DNA of 64,000 nt, taken from NCBI GenBank assembly GCA_032388755.1, contig CP135593.1, positions 124,001 through 188,000 on the forward strand. Direction: 5' to 3'. Positions 1 to 8,303 of the stretch are shown here, one piece after another; position 1 is the first letter of the stretch, and every line of letters begins with the position of its first letter. The translations under genes were made by a program, and so were the position numbers. Source of the stretch: Neisseria sp. DTU_2020_1000833_1_SI_GRL_NUU_006. GTDB taxonomy: Bacteria; Pseudomonadota; Gammaproteobacteria; Burkholderiales; Neisseriaceae. Under the pieces are notes generated by a model. That model worked only from the letters and a program-made list of their open reading frames with translations. It was not told the DNA's origin and did not search any database.

Positions 1-1
1 A

Positions 2-2230
2 GAAACCTTACTTGAGGCATTCAAAACTATTACAGATACGATTAAAAATGATAGCCAAAGTGAACCGATTACTTTGGATGGCGGTACCGCTCCGGCAACT
101 TCCAGCAGCGGTATTCCCGATTTGGCGGCAACCATCAAGCTGAATACCGGCTCTTGGAGCAGTCAGATTTTATTTAATAAATTGAATAATAGTGATGGTA
201 GACGGGAAGGTACGGTTACCCAGCCTTCCTTTGGTAATCGTAAAACATTGATTAACACAGGTTCTAATACTTACTTTATCGACGCCATCCCTACCGATAA
301 AGTCAACAATGCCTATTTCGGCATTGAGAATAGTGACAAAGACGAATGGAAAAAACTGCTCAATTGGACGGGTAGGGTCGGCAATGATGACAGTGCATAC
401 AAGCCTTACCGTGACCGTAAACCTGGAGAGCGTGATTTGGGCGATATTTTGGACGGTTCCGTTGCTGCAGTCGGTAATCAGGAGAATGGTCGCCGCAAAT
501 ATTTGGTTGCCGCAGCCAACGACGGTATGGTGCATATTTTCCAAAGTACGGCAGGCGAACATCCTTATGATTTGAAAGTCAGCTATCTTCCTTCTGCGAT
601 GGAGCGCGAAAACGATGCGTCAGGCAACCCGATTACGCTTGCCAAAGTATTGAAAGACATTGCACATGCGGATTACGGAAAATCCATTGAAAACCATAAA
701 TACGGCGTAAATGGTGGCTTTACCCTGCGTCAGACTGCCGCAGCTGAACAAGGCAGTAAGTTTCAGCAACGTGTCTTTATGTTTGGCGCAATGGGACAAG
801 GCGGACGTGGTGCATACGCTCTCAATATAGGCGGTAAAGAAGATCAAACCACCAATACCGGTATGGATGCGGCTGCTTGGAGCGATAAAGTTCCTTTGTT
901 TGAAACGGCCAAAGGTAAAGACAATACTTTGGGCTTTACCATCGGTACGCCGCAAATCGGTCGTGTTTCCACCAAACGTGAAACTGACGGTAGTGCCAAA
1001 CTGGATGAAAACATCCGTTACGCAGGCTTCCTCGCCAGTGGCTACGCAGCCGAAGAAAAAGATGCGACAGCCAACGAAACTGCGTTATATGTTTACGAAA
1101 TGCTTGGTAAAGAAGTTGGTACAGGCGAGAAACGCGGTCAGGCTGCAGGAAAACCCGGTGATCAACTGGCGAAAATTGTCGTGAAGGGTGGTGTAGGCGG
1201 GCTGTCTACACCGACGTTGCTCGATACCGATTTTGACGGGGTTGTCGATTTTGCCTTTGCAGGCGACCGAGGGGGTAATATGTACCGCTTCGACCTGCGT
1301 GCTGCAAGCCCGAAAGATTGGACTGCGGTTAAAATTTTCTCCGGTTCACCAAACAAGCCGATTACCTCGGCTCCTGCCGTATCACGAAAAGGAGCTAAGG
1401 AATACGTCGTGATTTTCGGTACGGGTAGCGAGATTTACCAAAGTGATTTGAGCAATACTGAAACACAATCGATTTACGGTATTTTTCAAAAACTGGATAA
1501 AGCGCCGAAAGATCTTGCTGCAGATAAGACAAATCAAGATGTTGCCGAGCAAAACCTACGCAAGCAAACGATTACTGAGGTAGAGCAGTCATATAACGAT
1601 GGAAACAATCAGCCACGAACCAGTAAGGCATTGTATCTGAGTAATGAAAAAATTGAAGAGACGCATAAAGGCTGGTTCATCAATCTAGGTTCTGGCGAGC
1701 GTGTCAGCATTAAGCCGACTATGATTCTGCGGACTGCCATCGTTACGATACGCAAGTACACTTCCGATGGCGGTAAGACTATCGGCAAGGAGGAAGCGGA
1801 AAAAGACTTGTGTATGCCTGTCAGCAACAATAAGTCAACCGTAACCAGCACAACCTTCCTCGGCATCAATGCTGATAACGGCGGTGCACTCAATAGCCGT
1901 AGCGCACGTTTTACGCCTGATATATTTAAGCGTGAATTGAGTGGTTTTGGTACGCAATACGCCAATGGTTTGACTCAAGAAGGTATTGTCAGCTTCACCT
2001 TTATCGATCCGAACAAGCGTACGGACGATCCTGTTACCGCCGATGGTGATAGCGGTGAAACCGGTACGGATAAAGAGCTTGGGTTGGGTTCTGGTACGCC
2101 CAACAATAGATGCTTCTCAGGCAAAGAGGGTGACCAACGCAGCTTGTTGCTGAATAATGCGCAATCACTGGAAGTGAAAGGCCGTATCTGTGGTCTGCAA
2201 CGTATCAGCTGGCGCGAGCTGTTTTTCTGA
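2..2230 (+). CDS. pilC: PilC/PilY1 family type IV pilus tip adhesin, C-terminal part (5' end outside window)
   Basis: The frame is open from the first bases, so this is the last ~742 codons of a protein usually of about 1000 residues. Family knowledge: PilC sits at the pilus tip and outer membrane, controls pilus retraction and mediates adhesion. The visible part is the beta-propeller domain of the PilC/PilY1 family. A calcium loop, DTDFDGVVD, is encoded at 1223-1249 (pattern DxDxDGxxD), followed by a GDRGGNMYRFDL strand as in PilY1. The protein ends in an RISWRELFF-type tail. No frameshift or poly-G tract is seen in the visible part; phase-variable tracts in PilC normally lie in the signal-peptide region, which is outside the window. 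An inverted DUS pair follows the stop. Confidence 0.93.
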   Translation, partial: ETLLEAFKTITDTIKNDSQSEPITLDGGTAPATSSSGIPDLAATIKLNTGSWSSQILFNKLNNSDGRREGTVTQPSFGNRKTLINTGSNTYFIDAIPTDKVNNAYFGIENSDKDEWKKLLNWTGRVGNDDSAYKPYRDRKPGERDLGDILDGSVAAVGNQENGRRKYLVAAANDGMVHIFQSTAGEHPYDLKVSYLPSAMERENDASGNPITLAKVLKDIAHADYGKSIENHKYGVNGGFTLRQTAAAEQGSKFQQRVFMFGAMGQGGRGAYALNIGGKEDQTTNTGMDAAAWSDKVPLFETAKGKDNTLGFTIGTPQIGRVSTKRETDGSAKLDENIRYAGFLASGYAAEEKDATANETALYVYEMLGKEVGTGEKRGQAAGKPGDQLAKIVVKGGVGGLSTPTLLDTDFDGVVDFAFAGDRGGNMYRFDLRAASPKDWTAVKIFSGSPNKPITSAPAVSRKGAKEYVVIFGTGSEIYQSDLSNTETQSIYGIFQKLDKAPKDLAADKTNQDVAEQNLRKQTITEVEQSYNDGNNQPRTSKALYLSNEKIEETHKGWFINLGSGERVSIKPTMILRTAIVTIRKYTSDGGKTIGKEEAEKDLCMPVSNNKSTVTSTTFLGINADNGGALNSRSARFTPDIFKRELSGFGTQYANGLTQEGIVSFTFIDPNKRTDDPVTADGDSGETGTDKELGLGSGTPNNRCFSGKEGDQRSLLLNNAQSLEVKGRICGLQRISWRELFF

Positions 2231-2259
2231 TTGGTTCGTGTAAGCGTATGAAAACCAAG

Positions 2260-2299
2260 AGGTCGTCTGAAAACTTGGAAACAGGTTTTCAGACGACCT
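2260..2299 (+). terminator. Inverted DUS pair, likely terminator of pilC
   Basis: AGGTCGTCTGAA at 2260-2271 and its complement at 2288-2299 form a stem extended by AAAAC/GTTTT, followed by a pyrimidine-rich run (ccctttttctttt). It lies 30 bp after the pilC stop. The remaining ~190 bp up to the next hairpin hold nothing recognisable. Confidence 0.75.
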
Positions 2300-2491
2300 T
2301 CCCTTTTTCTTTTGCATGGCTCTTTTAGTTGTTAATTGAATTTTGAGCGAGTAGTAAACTGGGGCTTTTACGTGGGTTAAACTTCATGATAAATATTGCG
2401 GCGCAACATTGGTCGTCAGGCAAAGCTGATTTTTATGCTGCTATCAAATACAGTTTGACGAGATGTGTGGACACGGGAGTCTGATTGATAA

Positions 2492-2541
2492 AACGAAAGG
2501 TCGTCTGAAACCTTAAAACAGGTTTCAGACGACCTTTCGTT
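2492..2541 (-). terminator. Inverted DUS pair with 21-bp perfect stem, terminator of nnrS
   Basis: The arms 2492-2512 and 2521-2541 are perfectly complementary around an 8-nt loop and include AGGTCGTCTGAA in both orientations. It lies about 20 bp downstream of the nnrS stop on the minus strand. Confidence 0.78.
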
Positions 2542-2558
2542 TAATATGCTTGGTTTAA

Positions 2559-3716
2559 TTAACCCGGCTTGCCGTCCAAACGCGGGCGGATGAGCCAAGG
2601 GATGTATTTCCATGCGTAAAGCAGCAAGGACAGGGCAAACAAGACTGCGGAAGTGCGGATGCTGTGGATGTAACCGGTGCCGCTGACGAAGGTTGCAATG
2701 ATGCGGATGACGGTGGCGGCTATCATCAGCCAAAAGGCGACGGGTACGGATTTGGGTGGCGGATAGATGGAGTTGCCGGTATGCCCGAGCGCGGTGCGAG
2801 CCATCATGCCCAATGTCAGGACGCCGATGCCGCCGACGCCGATGAGATGTACGCCAAGATTAAGGAAAGAGCTGTGGAAGTAGGAGGCACCGATGGCAAT
2901 CAATCCCAATCCTGTGAACAAATAGCCTGCGAACAAAATCCACAGCATCGGTTCTTTCAGAACAGCTTTATACCACCAGCGGTAAACCTGTACGGTAAAA
3001 ATCACGCCCGCTGCAAAGGCAAAAGCAGATGAAAGCCAAGGCAGGGCATGGTGCGCCATCAGCATGGCAGTCAGCATGGGCAACCAGAGGGACGCGTGCG
3101 CGACCCACATCGGACTGGGGATTTGCGGAACATTCAGGCGTTTGGAGGTAAAGAAGGAAATAATCCGCATGCCGATAAGGCCGATAAAGCCTGAGACCAT
3201 AATCAGACCGGACTGCAGCCCGCTGAGCAGTGCAGATGCGTTTCCGGCATGCAGTTGGAAGTGGAATGCGGCGTGCGTGCAGCCTAGGACGACGATGGCG
3301 AACACGGCGACGTAGTTGCGTTTGTTTTTGGAACGGATGACGGGCAATGCCATGCAAACTGCGCCGTACCAAAAAAACAGCGTGCCGAGTATGCCGCTGG
3401 CGGTTGCACCCCAGCCCGGAATGAAAACGACAATCCTTGCCGCCAACCAAAATGCGGTCAATCCTGCCAAAACGCCTCCGCGCGTGGGCGGCTGCCCCGT
3501 CCAAGTGGCAACGGCAGTCAATAGGAAGGCGATGACGACGAGTCCGGCATAGCCCCAGATCATCTCATGGGCGTGCCAATAAAAATTGGACAACTCGGGC
3601 GTACCCGTATAGCCGAAGCCCCAAAGCAGGATGGAGAGTGCGCCGTATAGTGCCGCCAGCGAGTAAAACGGGCGGAATGCCATTGCCCAAACAGGGTGTT
3701 TGAAAAAGGCGGTCAT
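2559..3716 (-). CDS. nnrS: NnrS family haem-copper membrane protein
   Basis: A 385-residue, very hydrophobic protein with about 12 membrane segments and the NnrS pattern of conserved His near the N-terminus (AMAFRPFY, then WHAHEMIWGY around residue 50) and a MMARTALGHTG motif in the last third. NnrS proteins are inner-membrane haem/copper proteins that protect cells against nitric oxide and NO-derived iron-nitrosyl stress. The start MTAFFKHPVW is chosen because AAGGAA lies 6 bases upstream; the open frame continues upstream only through a DUS hairpin. It follows the hemerythrin-like gene on the same strand and faces nsrR, which fits control by NsrR. Confidence 0.9.
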   Translation of the reverse strand: MTAFFKHPVWAMAFRPFYSLAALYGALSILLWGFGYTGTPELSNFYWHAHEMIWGYAGLVVIAFLLTAVATWTGQPPTRGGVLAGLTAFWLAARIVVFIPGWGATASGILGTLFFWYGAVCMALPVIRSKNKRNYVAVFAIVVLGCTHAAFHFQLHAGNASALLSGLQSGLIMVSGFIGLIGMRIISFFTSKRLNVPQIPSPMWVAHASLWLPMLTAMLMAHHALPWLSSAFAFAAGVIFTVQVYRWWYKAVLKEPMLWILFAGYLFTGLGLIAIGASYFHSSFLNLGVHLIGVGGIGVLTLGMMARTALGHTGNSIYPPPKSVPVAFWLMIAATVIRIIATFVSGTGYIHSIRTSAVLFALSLLLYAWKYIPWLIRPRLDGKPG

Positions 3717-3772
3717 GGTAGTTCCTTGGTTTGTTTTTTGAATGGTTTGTTTTAGGTTTGAATAGACAGGAG

Positions 3773-3820
3773 GGTCGTCTGAAAACGCTAAAATCATGCT
3801 TTTGGACTTTTCAGACGACC
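3773..3820 (-). repeat. Inverted DUS pair between the hemerythrin-like gene and nnrS
   Basis: GGTCGTCTGAAAA at 3773-3785 pairs with TTTTCAGACGACC at 3808-3820. The left copy has G instead of A at its first position. It may partly terminate transcription between the two minus-strand genes, so nnrS may have its own promoter. Confidence 0.65.
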
Positions 3821-3826
3821 TTTTTA

Positions 3827-4207
3827 TCAGATTCCTTCGGGTTCCGGCAAAAACGGCTCGACTGCGGGGAACAGTTCGCGTTCTTCAAAACGGGCATGGT
3901 CGCGCAGAGTAACGGCAAAGTCTTTGTTCCATGCTTCGTTAAGATATTCAGGATTTGCCATCATGCTGCGCAGTTTGGCGTGTTCGGCTTCGAAACGTTC
4001 GCGCATCGCAACGGGAATATTCTGCCAATGCGGGGCGAACATGGTTTCTTCTTCGACAAAATGCGGTTCCAATTCAAGGAAATGGGCTTCAAGCTCTGTT
4101 CGATGGCTTTCAGCGGGCGCGCGCAGGAGGCGGACGCAGAGTGAAAGGGCGTGATGGTGTTCGCGGGAAAGTTCGATAAGTGCGGGATGGCGTTTTAGCG
4201 GCTTCAT
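3827..4207 (-). CDS. Hemerythrin-like HHE cation-binding domain protein
   Basis: A 126-residue cytosolic four-helix protein. The iron-ligand pattern of HHE proteins is visible: His in ELSREHHH (residues ~14-18), HFVEEE near residue 50, and HARFEERE near residue 107 (HxxxE pairs). Family members bind a di-iron centre and take part in NO or oxygen sensing, or in repair of iron centres (RIC/YtfE-like), but this one lacks the N-terminal ScdA domain of YtfE. It is divergent from nsrR with a 167-bp AT-rich spacer and upstream of nnrS on the same strand, so an NO-stress role is inferred from context. Confidence 0.88.
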   Translation of the reverse strand: MKPLKRHPALIELSREHHHALSLCVRLLRAPAESHRTELEAHFLELEPHFVEEETMFAPHWQNIPVAMRERFEAEHAKLRSMMANPEYLNEAWNKDFAVTLRDHARFEERELFPAVEPFLPEPEGI

Positions 4208-4211
4208 AATA

Positions 4212-4240
4212 TTTGATTATAATGATAATAAATTATCAAA
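4212..4240. promoter_or_regulatory. Palindrome-bearing operator candidate between the hemerythrin-like gene and nsrR
   Basis: TTTGAT and ATCAAA arms (4212-4217, 4235-4240) flank TATAATGATAATAAATT, a stretch that also matches 11 of 12 bases of the left part of the Fur consensus. It lies just upstream of the hemerythrin-like start and in the intergenic region shared with nsrR. It could be an NsrR, Fur or FNR-type site; the exact regulator cannot be told from sequence alone. Confidence 0.4.
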
Positions 4241-4374
4241 CTACACTGGATTAATTTAAATGTTTCAGATATTATGAAACTTAATCATATATAAAGTCAA
4301 ACACATAACGGCGACAGTCATCCATAGGACACACTGCCGCCGTTCCAAAAAATAATATTCAAACAGAGAAAACC

Positions 4375-4839
4375 ATGTATCTGACGCAACATACGGATTA
4401 TGGTCTGCGGGTATTGATTTATGCGGCCGTAAACGACGATTCGTTAGTCAATATCGGAACCATTGCCGAAGCCTATGACATTTCTAAAAGTCATCTGATG
4501 AAAGTCGTTACCGCGCTTGTCAAAGGCGGATTTCTGACCAGTACAAGAGGGAAAGGAGGCGGACTGCGTCTTGCCAATACTCCCGATAAAATTAATGTCG
4601 GCGCAGTAGTGCGCCACCTTGAGCCTATGCAGGTTGTCGAATGCATGGGGGAAAATAACGAATGCCTGATTACGCCGTCCTGCCGTCTTGCCGGTATTTT
4701 GGGCGGAGCGATTAAGGCTTTCTTTGCACATTTGGATGGGTTTACTTTGCAGGATTTGCTTAACAAGCCGACTTATGATTTGTTGTATGAGCCGAGAATT
4801 GAAATCATTGCAGAAAAAGTGAACGGCAAAACAGCATGA
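4375..4839 (+). CDS. nsrR: Rrf2 family nitric-oxide-sensing repressor NsrR
   Basis: 154 residues with an N-terminal winged helix (MYLTQHTDYGLRVLIYAA start typical of Rrf2 proteins). Three Fe-S ligand cysteines sit at residues 90, 97 and 103 in the order C-x6-C-x5-C, as in NsrR. Family knowledge: the Fe-S cluster is nitrosylated by NO, releasing repression of genes such as norB, aniA and NO-protection genes. It is divergent from the hemerythrin-like gene and nnrS, likely members of its regulon. IscR has different Cys spacing and a different gene context (isc operon). Confidence 0.93.
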   Translation: MYLTQHTDYGLRVLIYAAVNDDSLVNIGTIAEAYDISKSHLMKVVTALVKGGFLTSTRGKGGGLRLANTPDKINVGAVVRHLEPMQVVECMGENNECLITPSCRLAGILGGAIKAFFAHLDGFTLQDLLNKPTYDLLYEPRIEIIAEKVNGKTA

Positions 4840-4947
4840 TTTAACCCGTCAAATAGAGGATTCGAAAATTTGGATGAACCCTGGTAGTAATGGAAATATC
4901 AGGCGTATTTTTGTAATCGCGATATGCTCGTATAGGTGAGTTTTACT

Positions 4948-4959
4948 TTCAGACGACCT
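4948..4959 (-). repeat. Single DUS (AGGTCGTCTGAA, minus orientation)
   Basis: An exact TTCAGACGACCT copy about 110 bp after nsrR with no inverted partner nearby. Confidence 0.8.
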
Positions 4960-5324
4960 GGTAAATAGGCAAATGAAGTAGGTTTGTTTTTCCGTTCTTG
5001 TCGGTTTCTTGTTGATGGGGCTGGAAATAAATCTGAATAAACCCTATGTGTGAGAAATCGTCGCGTTGTTTACAGTTTTTTTTACGGCGGGAAACTTTTA
5101 TTTTTGCTTAAACGACGGGTCTTCAGCAAAAGCGAAAGTGTAAAAAACGCTGTTGGTTTCCACGCCCATGATAATGATTGTTTGTGCCATTCGTTTGATG
5201 GGAGTTACACCATTGTTGTTATTTTATACGTACGTTATATTATAAATTTTGAACTTTTTCTGTTAACCGCATTCTAATGCAACCAAATGAGGCAGTGCGT
5301 CCTCTTTTTCTTTTGTTTTGTTGT

Positions 5325-5343
5325 GATAATGAATAGCAATATC
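5325..5343. promoter_or_regulatory. Fur box upstream of tonB
   Basis: GATAATGAATAGCAATATC matches 15 of 19 positions of the classical Fur consensus GATAATGATAATCATTATC. It lies 118 bp before the tonB start. Fur control of tonB-exbB-exbD is established in pathogenic Neisseria, so an iron-repressed promoter here is expected. Confidence 0.68.
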
Positions 5344-5461
5344 AAAATATTATGCCGTATGATATTAAGTTGAAGAAATATTTTTAGATAAATATTCACT
5401 TCAAAAACAAATGTAAAAATAGGTTGCAAACACGAATTGTTGCTATTATCATGCGTCGATT

Positions 5462-6397
5462 ATGAATAAAGAACGAATTTTAACTCCTTCTGTCGTCATC
5501 TCGGTGGTTTTGATCCACGCGAGTTTGGTCGCGTTGTTATGGCAGGCACACAAGCCGCCTGTGCCGGAAATGATGAATATTGAGTTTGTCGATTTGGCAG
5601 ATTTGGGCGGCGATGGTGGTGGAGACGGTAGTCCTGAGGGCGAAGGTGCGCCGGCGGCTCCGGAAAAGATCCCTGAGCCTGAAAAGCCAAAACCGAAACC
5701 CAAGCCGGTTGAGCCTACAAAGCCTGTTATCAAGCCGGTGGTGACGAAAAAAGATGATGCTGATATCCAGCAGCCTAAAGAGAAGCCGAAGCCGGTTGAA
5801 AAACCGAAACCGAAACCTGAACCTAAGCCGGAACCCAAACCTGAGCCTAAACCGGAGCCACGCCCAGAGCCTAAGCCTGAACCTAAAACAGAATCTAAGC
5901 CTGCACCTCAAGCTTCGGAATACACCGGTACTAAAACCGGTCCGAATACTGCGGAAAACGGAAAAGGCAGTGGAGAAGGTAAGGCCCTTCACGGTGAGGG
6001 TAAAGGAAGTGGTGGCGGTACGAAAGGTACCGGCAGCGGACGCGGTGAGGGCAGTGGATCAGGCAGTGGCGGTGCCAAAGGTGAGCATGGATCAGGTACC
6101 GGTAGCGGCGGAGGTGCAGGAGGTGGAAGCGGTGGCCCTCCTGCTGTCGTAGATAAAGGTTTCCTGCCTACACCGGCTTACCCGCCCCTTTCTCTAGAAA
6201 ATGGGGAGGAAGGAGTAGTTCATTTATCTATTCTTGTTCAGCCCGGTGGTAAGGTTGTAAAAGTTACCGTAACTAAAAGTAGCGGATTCCAACGTTTGGA
6301 TAATGCAGCAAGGAAGGCAGCTACTGCCGCCGGCAGCAGATACGCTACAAACCGTTTGACAGAATACCGGGGTAAAATTAATTTCCAACTTCAGTAA
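5462..6397 (+). CDS. tonB: TonB energy transducer
   Basis: 311 residues. An N-terminal signal anchor (residues ~10-30, with His19 inside the helix) is followed by a periplasmic Pro/Lys/Glu spacer with KPEPKPEP-type repeats (~70-150), then a Gly/Ser-rich linker (~165-230), and a C-terminal TonB domain (YPPLSLENGEEG onward) that contacts TonB boxes of receptors. With ExbB-ExbD it couples the proton gradient to outer-membrane uptake of haem and iron from transferrin, lactoferrin or siderophores. First gene of a tonB-exbB-exbD operon. The start has little Shine-Dalgarno match, but the membrane anchor begins directly after it. The long Gly linker is unusual compared with enterobacterial TonB. Confidence 0.95.
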   Translation: MNKERILTPSVVISVVLIHASLVALLWQAHKPPVPEMMNIEFVDLADLGGDGGGDGSPEGEGAPAAPEKIPEPEKPKPKPKPVEPTKPVIKPVVTKKDDADIQQPKEKPKPVEKPKPKPEPKPEPKPEPKPEPRPEPKPEPKTESKPAPQASEYTGTKTGPNTAENGKGSGEGKALHGEGKGSGGGTKGTGSGRGEGSGSGSGGAKGEHGSGTGSGGGAGGGSGGPPAVVDKGFLPTPAYPPLSLENGEEGVVHLSILVQPGGKVVKVTVTKSSGFQRLDNAARKAATAAGSRYATNRLTEYRGKINFQLQ

Positions 6398-6466
6398 ATG
6401 AACGCGAATTACCTGTATTTTGACAAAAAAGAAATTTTTTAATTTTATTTTTAATCTGGAAAAATT

Positions 6467-7126
6467 ATGGATTTGAAATTAGTGTTTGAATCAGGCGATT
6501 TCGTCCTGATCAGTGTATTCGTACTGATGCTGTTGATGAGCATTGTTACTTGGTGTCTGATTATCCTGCGCACTATCAAACTGAAAAAAGCCAAAAGTGC
6601 CAATGCTGAAGTGAAAACGCAAATGCTAAATGCTTTTACGCTGTCGGAAGCAGTACAAAAAGTGAAAAGCATCGATTCACCGATGAGCCGTGTGGTGGAC
6701 GAATCCCTGCGTGCCTACCAAAGCTATCGTCAAAGCAATGCGAAAACACTTACTACCGAACTGCCTTTGAACGAATACCTCGTCATTCAAATCCGAAACA
6801 GTATGGAGCAAGCCATGCGCCAGTTTGACTACGGTATGACTGCTTTGGCATCCATTGGTGCAACCGCTCCATTTATCGGTTTATTCGGTACGGTTTGGGG
6901 AATTTACCATGCTTTAATCAATATCGGTCAAAGCGGACAAATGAGTATTGCTGCCGTTGCCGGTCCGATTGGTGAGGCGTTGGTATCTACTGCTGCCGGT
7001 TTGTTTGTCGCCATTCCTGCTGTTTTGGCGTACAACTTCCTCAATCGCGGTAAGAAAACCCTCTCTCAAGATATGGACGCTTTCGCACACGATTTACACG
7101 TCCGCCTGTTGAATCAAAAGGACTAA
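6467..7126 (+). CDS. exbB: ExbB proton-channel subunit of the TonB system
   Basis: 219 residues with three transmembrane helices: one at residues ~14-36 and two in the C-terminal half (GMTALASIGATAPFIGLFGTVWGI and the EALVSTAAGLFVAIPAVLAYN segment), as in the MotA/TolQ/ExbB family. The TAPFIGLFGTVWGI motif is diagnostic. ExbB pentamers surround the ExbD dimer and form the proton path that energises TonB. It lies 69 bp after tonB and 3 bp before exbD. TolQ is a paralogue, but the tonB neighbour decides for ExbB. Confidence 0.95.
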   Translation: MDLKLVFESGDFVLISVFVLMLLMSIVTWCLIILRTIKLKKAKSANAEVKTQMLNAFTLSEAVQKVKSIDSPMSRVVDESLRAYQSYRQSNAKTLTTELPLNEYLVIQIRNSMEQAMRQFDYGMTALASIGATAPFIGLFGTVWGIYHALINIGQSGQMSIAAVAGPIGEALVSTAAGLFVAIPAVLAYNFLNRGKKTLSQDMDAFAHDLHVRLLNQKD

Positions 7127-7129
7127 ATT

Positions 7130-7567
7130 ATGGCATTCGGCTCTATGAATTCCGGCGATGACGCGCCGATGTCGGACATCAACGTTACGCCTTTGGTCGA
7201 TGTTATGCTGGTGTTGTTGATCGTTTTCATGATCACTATGCCCGTATTGACCCACTCGATTCCTTTGGAATTGCCGACCGCTTCGGAAAAAGCGGCAAAG
7301 CAGAAGGAAAAGCAGCCTAAAGACCCGCTGCGACTGACGATAGATGCCAACGGCAGCTACTATGTCGGTGGTGATTCTGCGACTAAAGTCGATATTGATA
7401 CGGTGATTTCACGTTTGAAAACCGAGAAGCAGGAAAATGCGGATACGATCGTAGCAATTGCGGCTGATAAAGCAGTCGAGTACGAATACGTCAATAAGGC
7501 GCTCGAAGCTGCGCGTGAAGCCGGTATCAGTAAAATCGGCTTTGTAACTGAGACTAAGGCGCAATAG
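7130..7567 (+). CDS. exbD: ExbD subunit of the TonB system
   Basis: 145 residues with a short cytoplasmic tail, one transmembrane helix (INVTPLVDVMLVLLIVF) and a periplasmic domain. Asp24 within the helix is the conserved protonatable residue (Asp25 in E. coli). It starts 3 bp after exbB, so the two are translationally close. It ends the iron-uptake energising operon; a short CREE begins 9 bp after its stop and may act on the 3' end of the transcript. Confidence 0.95.
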   Translation: MAFGSMNSGDDAPMSDINVTPLVDVMLVLLIVFMITMPVLTHSIPLELPTASEKAAKQKEKQPKDPLRLTIDANGSYYVGGDSATKVDIDTVISRLKTEKQENADTIVAIAADKAVEYEYVNKALEAAREAGISKIGFVTETKAQ

Positions 7568-7576
7568 AATGAGCAA

Positions 7577-7646
7577 TATAGTGGATTAAATTTAAATCAG
7601 GACAAGGCGAGGCAACGCCGTACTGGTTTAAAGTTAATCCACTATA
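7577..7646. repeat. Correia repeat enclosed element, minimal 70-bp form
   Basis: Terminal inverted repeats TATAGTGGATTAAATTTAAA and its partner (..TTTAAAGTTAATCCACTATA) enclose only about 30 bp of core (caggacaaggcgaggcaacgccgtactgg). The usual forms are ~105 and ~155 bp, so this copy has lost almost the whole core. It lies right behind exbD. Confidence 0.88.
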
Positions 7647-7745
7647 ATTTTCAAAATCTACTCTTTACGTGAGGCAGATAGAGAAAAATTAGCAAAAGAA
7701 CATGAACAACAAGGCAAATACCAATAACAAATTTAAAGGTTAATA

Positions 7746-8246
7746 ATGATGAAAAGCACGCTAAAAGCTTTTATTCTAGGTTCTGCCATGTTTGCAGCCA
7801 GTAATGCAATGGCAGCAAATAATCCTGCTGAACAAGTAGTGCCTGATTTTGATTTGCCTGTTGCAACATGGAAAAAGGAAATTAAAGAGGCTCATGATCC
7901 TGTTGTACAAAGTGCCTTATCAGACTGGATGCTAAAAGAACTTAAGAGTACGCCTAATGGACCTGATGCTTATCGTTCTTTGCAAAAATGGGTATCACTA
8001 GAATTAATCCGATATTTTGAAATTTGGAATGAAATTGTTACAAAATATCCAGATGCAAAAAATTCAAGAATTGCCATGTGTGAGTTTGCAAAAGAGATTA
8101 AACTAAATAATGCAAAGAAACAAAAATGTAATGGCGATTTTGTTCCCAATGAAAAAGAGTTTAAAAAAGAGGTTACTTTTGAAGAATTTCGAAACTCACC
8201 CGGGTTTAATGTCCCAATGAAAACACCCAAACGCAAAAAAATGTAA
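7746..8246 (+). CDS. Predicted secreted protein of unknown function
   Basis: 166 residues not recognised from any family I know. A clear signal peptide (MMKSTLKAFILGSAMFAASNAMA, predicted cut after residue ~23) suggests a periplasmic or secreted product. The mature part is Lys/Glu-rich with two cysteines (in MCEFAKE and KQKCNGD) that could form a disulphide, and a basic tail (PKRKKM). AAAGG lies before the start; the second Met could be used instead. Base composition is clearly more AT-rich than the neighbours, and the gene sits between two CREEs together with a broken minus-strand gene, suggesting acquired DNA. Confidence 0.72.
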   Translation: MMKSTLKAFILGSAMFAASNAMAANNPAEQVVPDFDLPVATWKKEIKEAHDPVVQSALSDWMLKELKSTPNGPDAYRSLQKWVSLELIRYFEIWNEIVTKYPDAKNSRIAMCEFAKEIKLNNAKKQKCNGDFVPNEKEFKKEVTFEEFRNSPGFNVPMKTPKRKKM

Positions 8247-8260
8247 TTTTAGACAAGAAA

Positions 8261-8293
8261 AAATCCAACCTATCTTATTGGTTGGATTTTTGT
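8261..8293. terminator. Bidirectional terminator between convergent genes
   Basis: AAAATCCAACC (8261-8271) pairs with GGTTGGATTTTTG (8281-8293) around a 9-nt loop, giving T- and A-runs on both sides. It separates the secreted protein gene from the broken minus-strand gene at 8304. Confidence 0.82.
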
Positions 8294-8303
8294 TACACAA
8301 TAA

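Larger units (their letters stand above)
4840..5461. other. Intergenic region nsrR-tonB
   Basis: About 620 AT-rich bases. It contains one lone DUS copy (4948-4959), a Fur-box-like sequence (5325-5343) and the tonB leader. The small open frame at 5050-5277 lacks a ribosome binding site and codon bias and is not called. Confidence 0.6.

Noticed and set aside
1..2230. Phase variation of pilC
   Set aside because: No poly-G or other long homopolymer tract is present in the visible part; the usual tract lies upstream of the window.
5050..5277. 75-codon open frame in the nsrR-tonB gap
   Set aside because: No ribosome binding site, no codon bias, region AT-rich and containing regulatory sites.
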